Shown here: piece after piece, positions 63,357 through 64,000 of the stretch
How positions within the stretch are numbered: the stretch's first letter is position 1
Layout: each line of letters starts with the position of its first letter
NCBI RefSeq assembly: GCF_030209355.1
Contig: NZ_JARVSF010000004.1
Location: 62,001 to 126,000 of the forward strand
DNA length: 64,000 bases
Origin: Pseudarthrobacter sp. fls2-241-R2A-127
Lineage (GTDB): Bacteria; Actinomycetota; Actinomycetes; Actinomycetales; Micrococcaceae
Reading direction: 5' to 3'
The notes under the pieces: model-generated
The model's database searches: none
Told to the model about the DNA's origin: nothing
What the model saw: only the letters and a program-made list of their open reading frames with translations
Position numbers and translations under genes: made by a program

Positions 63357-64000
63357 TTGATCGCGCTTGCGCTCCCGGCCCAAGATTCAGGAGAGTTCAC
63401 TCCTCCTGGAATTAACGAAATGCATTTGCCGGCAATCCTGCCGTGGGGTGCCGCAGAAGGATTCTCCAAGCAGATGCTGCTGGTCCTCCTCTCTGTCGTC
63501 TTTATCGCCGTCTTCTTCGTGCTGGCCGCACGCAAGCAGCAGCTGGTACCCGGCAAGCTCCAGTTCGCCGGCGAAGCCGCCTACGGCTTCGTCCGCAACG
63601 GCATCGCCAAGGACATCATCGGCGGCAGGGACTTCATCAAGTACGTCCCGCTGCTGTTCAGCCTGTTCTTCTTCATCCTGGTCAACAACATCTACGGCGC
63701 CATCCCGGTCTTCCAGCTCCCCACGTTCTCGCACGTGGGTGGAGCGTATGTGCTGGCCGGCCTGGTCTACGTAACCTGGATCGCCATCGGCATCAAGAAG
63801 AACGGCCTGCGCTACTTCAAGCTGGCCACCGTACCCTCCGGTGTTCCGTGGTACATCCTGCCGATCGTCATCCCGATCGAAATCATCTCCAACTTCGTTG
63901 TCCGGCCCGTCACGCACAGCCTCCGTCTGTTCGCGACCATGCTCGCCGGCCACCTCATTGTGATGATCGCCGGATCCGGCATCGAGTACCTGATCATGCA
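63357..64000 (+). CDS. atpB: ATP synthase Fo subunit a, 3' end outside window
   Basis: 214 residues are visible. The subunit a proton-channel protein shows EAAYGFVRNGIAKDIIGG near the first segments, then FFFILVNNIYGAIP, and the segment IIPIEIISNFVVRPVTHSLRLFATMLAGHLIV, which holds the essential Arg (in PVTHSLRLFA). The start is TTG 63357, with GAGAGGA seven bases upstream; the reading frame has no stop in the window. It marks the beginning of the F1Fo ATP synthase operon. Confidence 0.95.
   Translation, partial: MIALALPAQDSGEFTPPGINEMHLPAILPWGAAEGFSKQMLLVLLSVVFIAVFFVLAARKQQLVPGKLQFAGEAAYGFVRNGIAKDIIGGRDFIKYVPLLFSLFFFILVNNIYGAIPVFQLPTFSHVGGAYVLAGLVYVTWIAIGIKKNGLRYFKLATVPSGVPWYILPIVIPIEIISNFVVRPVTHSLRLFATMLAGHLIVMIAGSGIEYLIM

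Overview
This window is high-GC actinobacterial chromosome, most likely from Arthrobacter or Pseudarthrobacter (Micrococcaceae). The evidence is a fused E2-E1 2-oxoglutarate decarboxylase (Kgd), a SigR/RsrA thiol-stress pair, a SAM-IV type riboswitch, the 24-residue actinobacterial ribosomal protein bL37, many leaderless promoters (TANNNT about 6-7 nt before the start codon), and the order argS-lysA-hom-thrC-thrB-rho-prfA-prmC-sua5-(rfe-like)-atp, which is the order found in mycobacteria. No rRNA, phage, transposase or CRISPR array was seen. The taxonomic call is inference; no database search was possible.

Region 1 (1-12.5 kb). A truncated membrane acyltransferase is followed by a carbon/flavin cluster: three PPOx-fold paralogs, a beta-phosphoglucomutase/GH65 phosphorylase fusion (with a 1-base frameshift near its 3' end), a translationally coupled 6-phosphofructokinase and a zinc alcohol dehydrogenase. 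Three transcription units here share a 14-bp GGGCC-centred dyad at a fixed distance (23-24 bp) from a leaderless -10 box, which suggests one dedicated regulator, perhaps DevR/OsdR-like. Next come a hypothetical protein, a DtxR-family regulator, a methyltransferase and a riboswitch-controlled class V aminotransferase.

Region 2 (12.5-24.5 kb). hisN, then aroA-rsgA, a DoxX-like protein, divergent sigR-rsrA with a SigR-type autoregulatory promoter, the tiny bL37 gene, a DUF4097-PadR operon with a clear operator, an SGNH-like protein, and kgd.

Region 3 (24.5-34.6 kb). Tandem CNNM/CorC-type membrane proteins, a zinc ABC importer with a Zur-like operator and a convergent zur gene, an MBL-fold hydrolase, a Cds1-like cysteine desulfhydrase, and the sulfurtransferase-ADH-HIT operon.

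Region 4 (34.6-45.4 kb). A FabH-like ketosynthase, HrpA helicase, a protealysin-like M4 peptidase with an emfourin-like inhibitor, a cation efflux transporter, tRNA-Arg(CCG), and a three-gene flavin electron-transfer operon (FMN-binding lipoprotein, ApbE, RnfD/FNR fusion).

Region 5 (45.5-64 kb). Housekeeping backbone: argS, lysA, hom, thrC, thrB, rho (with a long Arg/Asp/Asn-rich insert), prfA, prmC and sua5. Three surface-glycan genes are interposed before the WecA/WbpL-like transferase, and the atp operon then begins (atpI-like, a small membrane protein, atpB cut by the window edge). A nested inverted repeat lies between rho and prfA.
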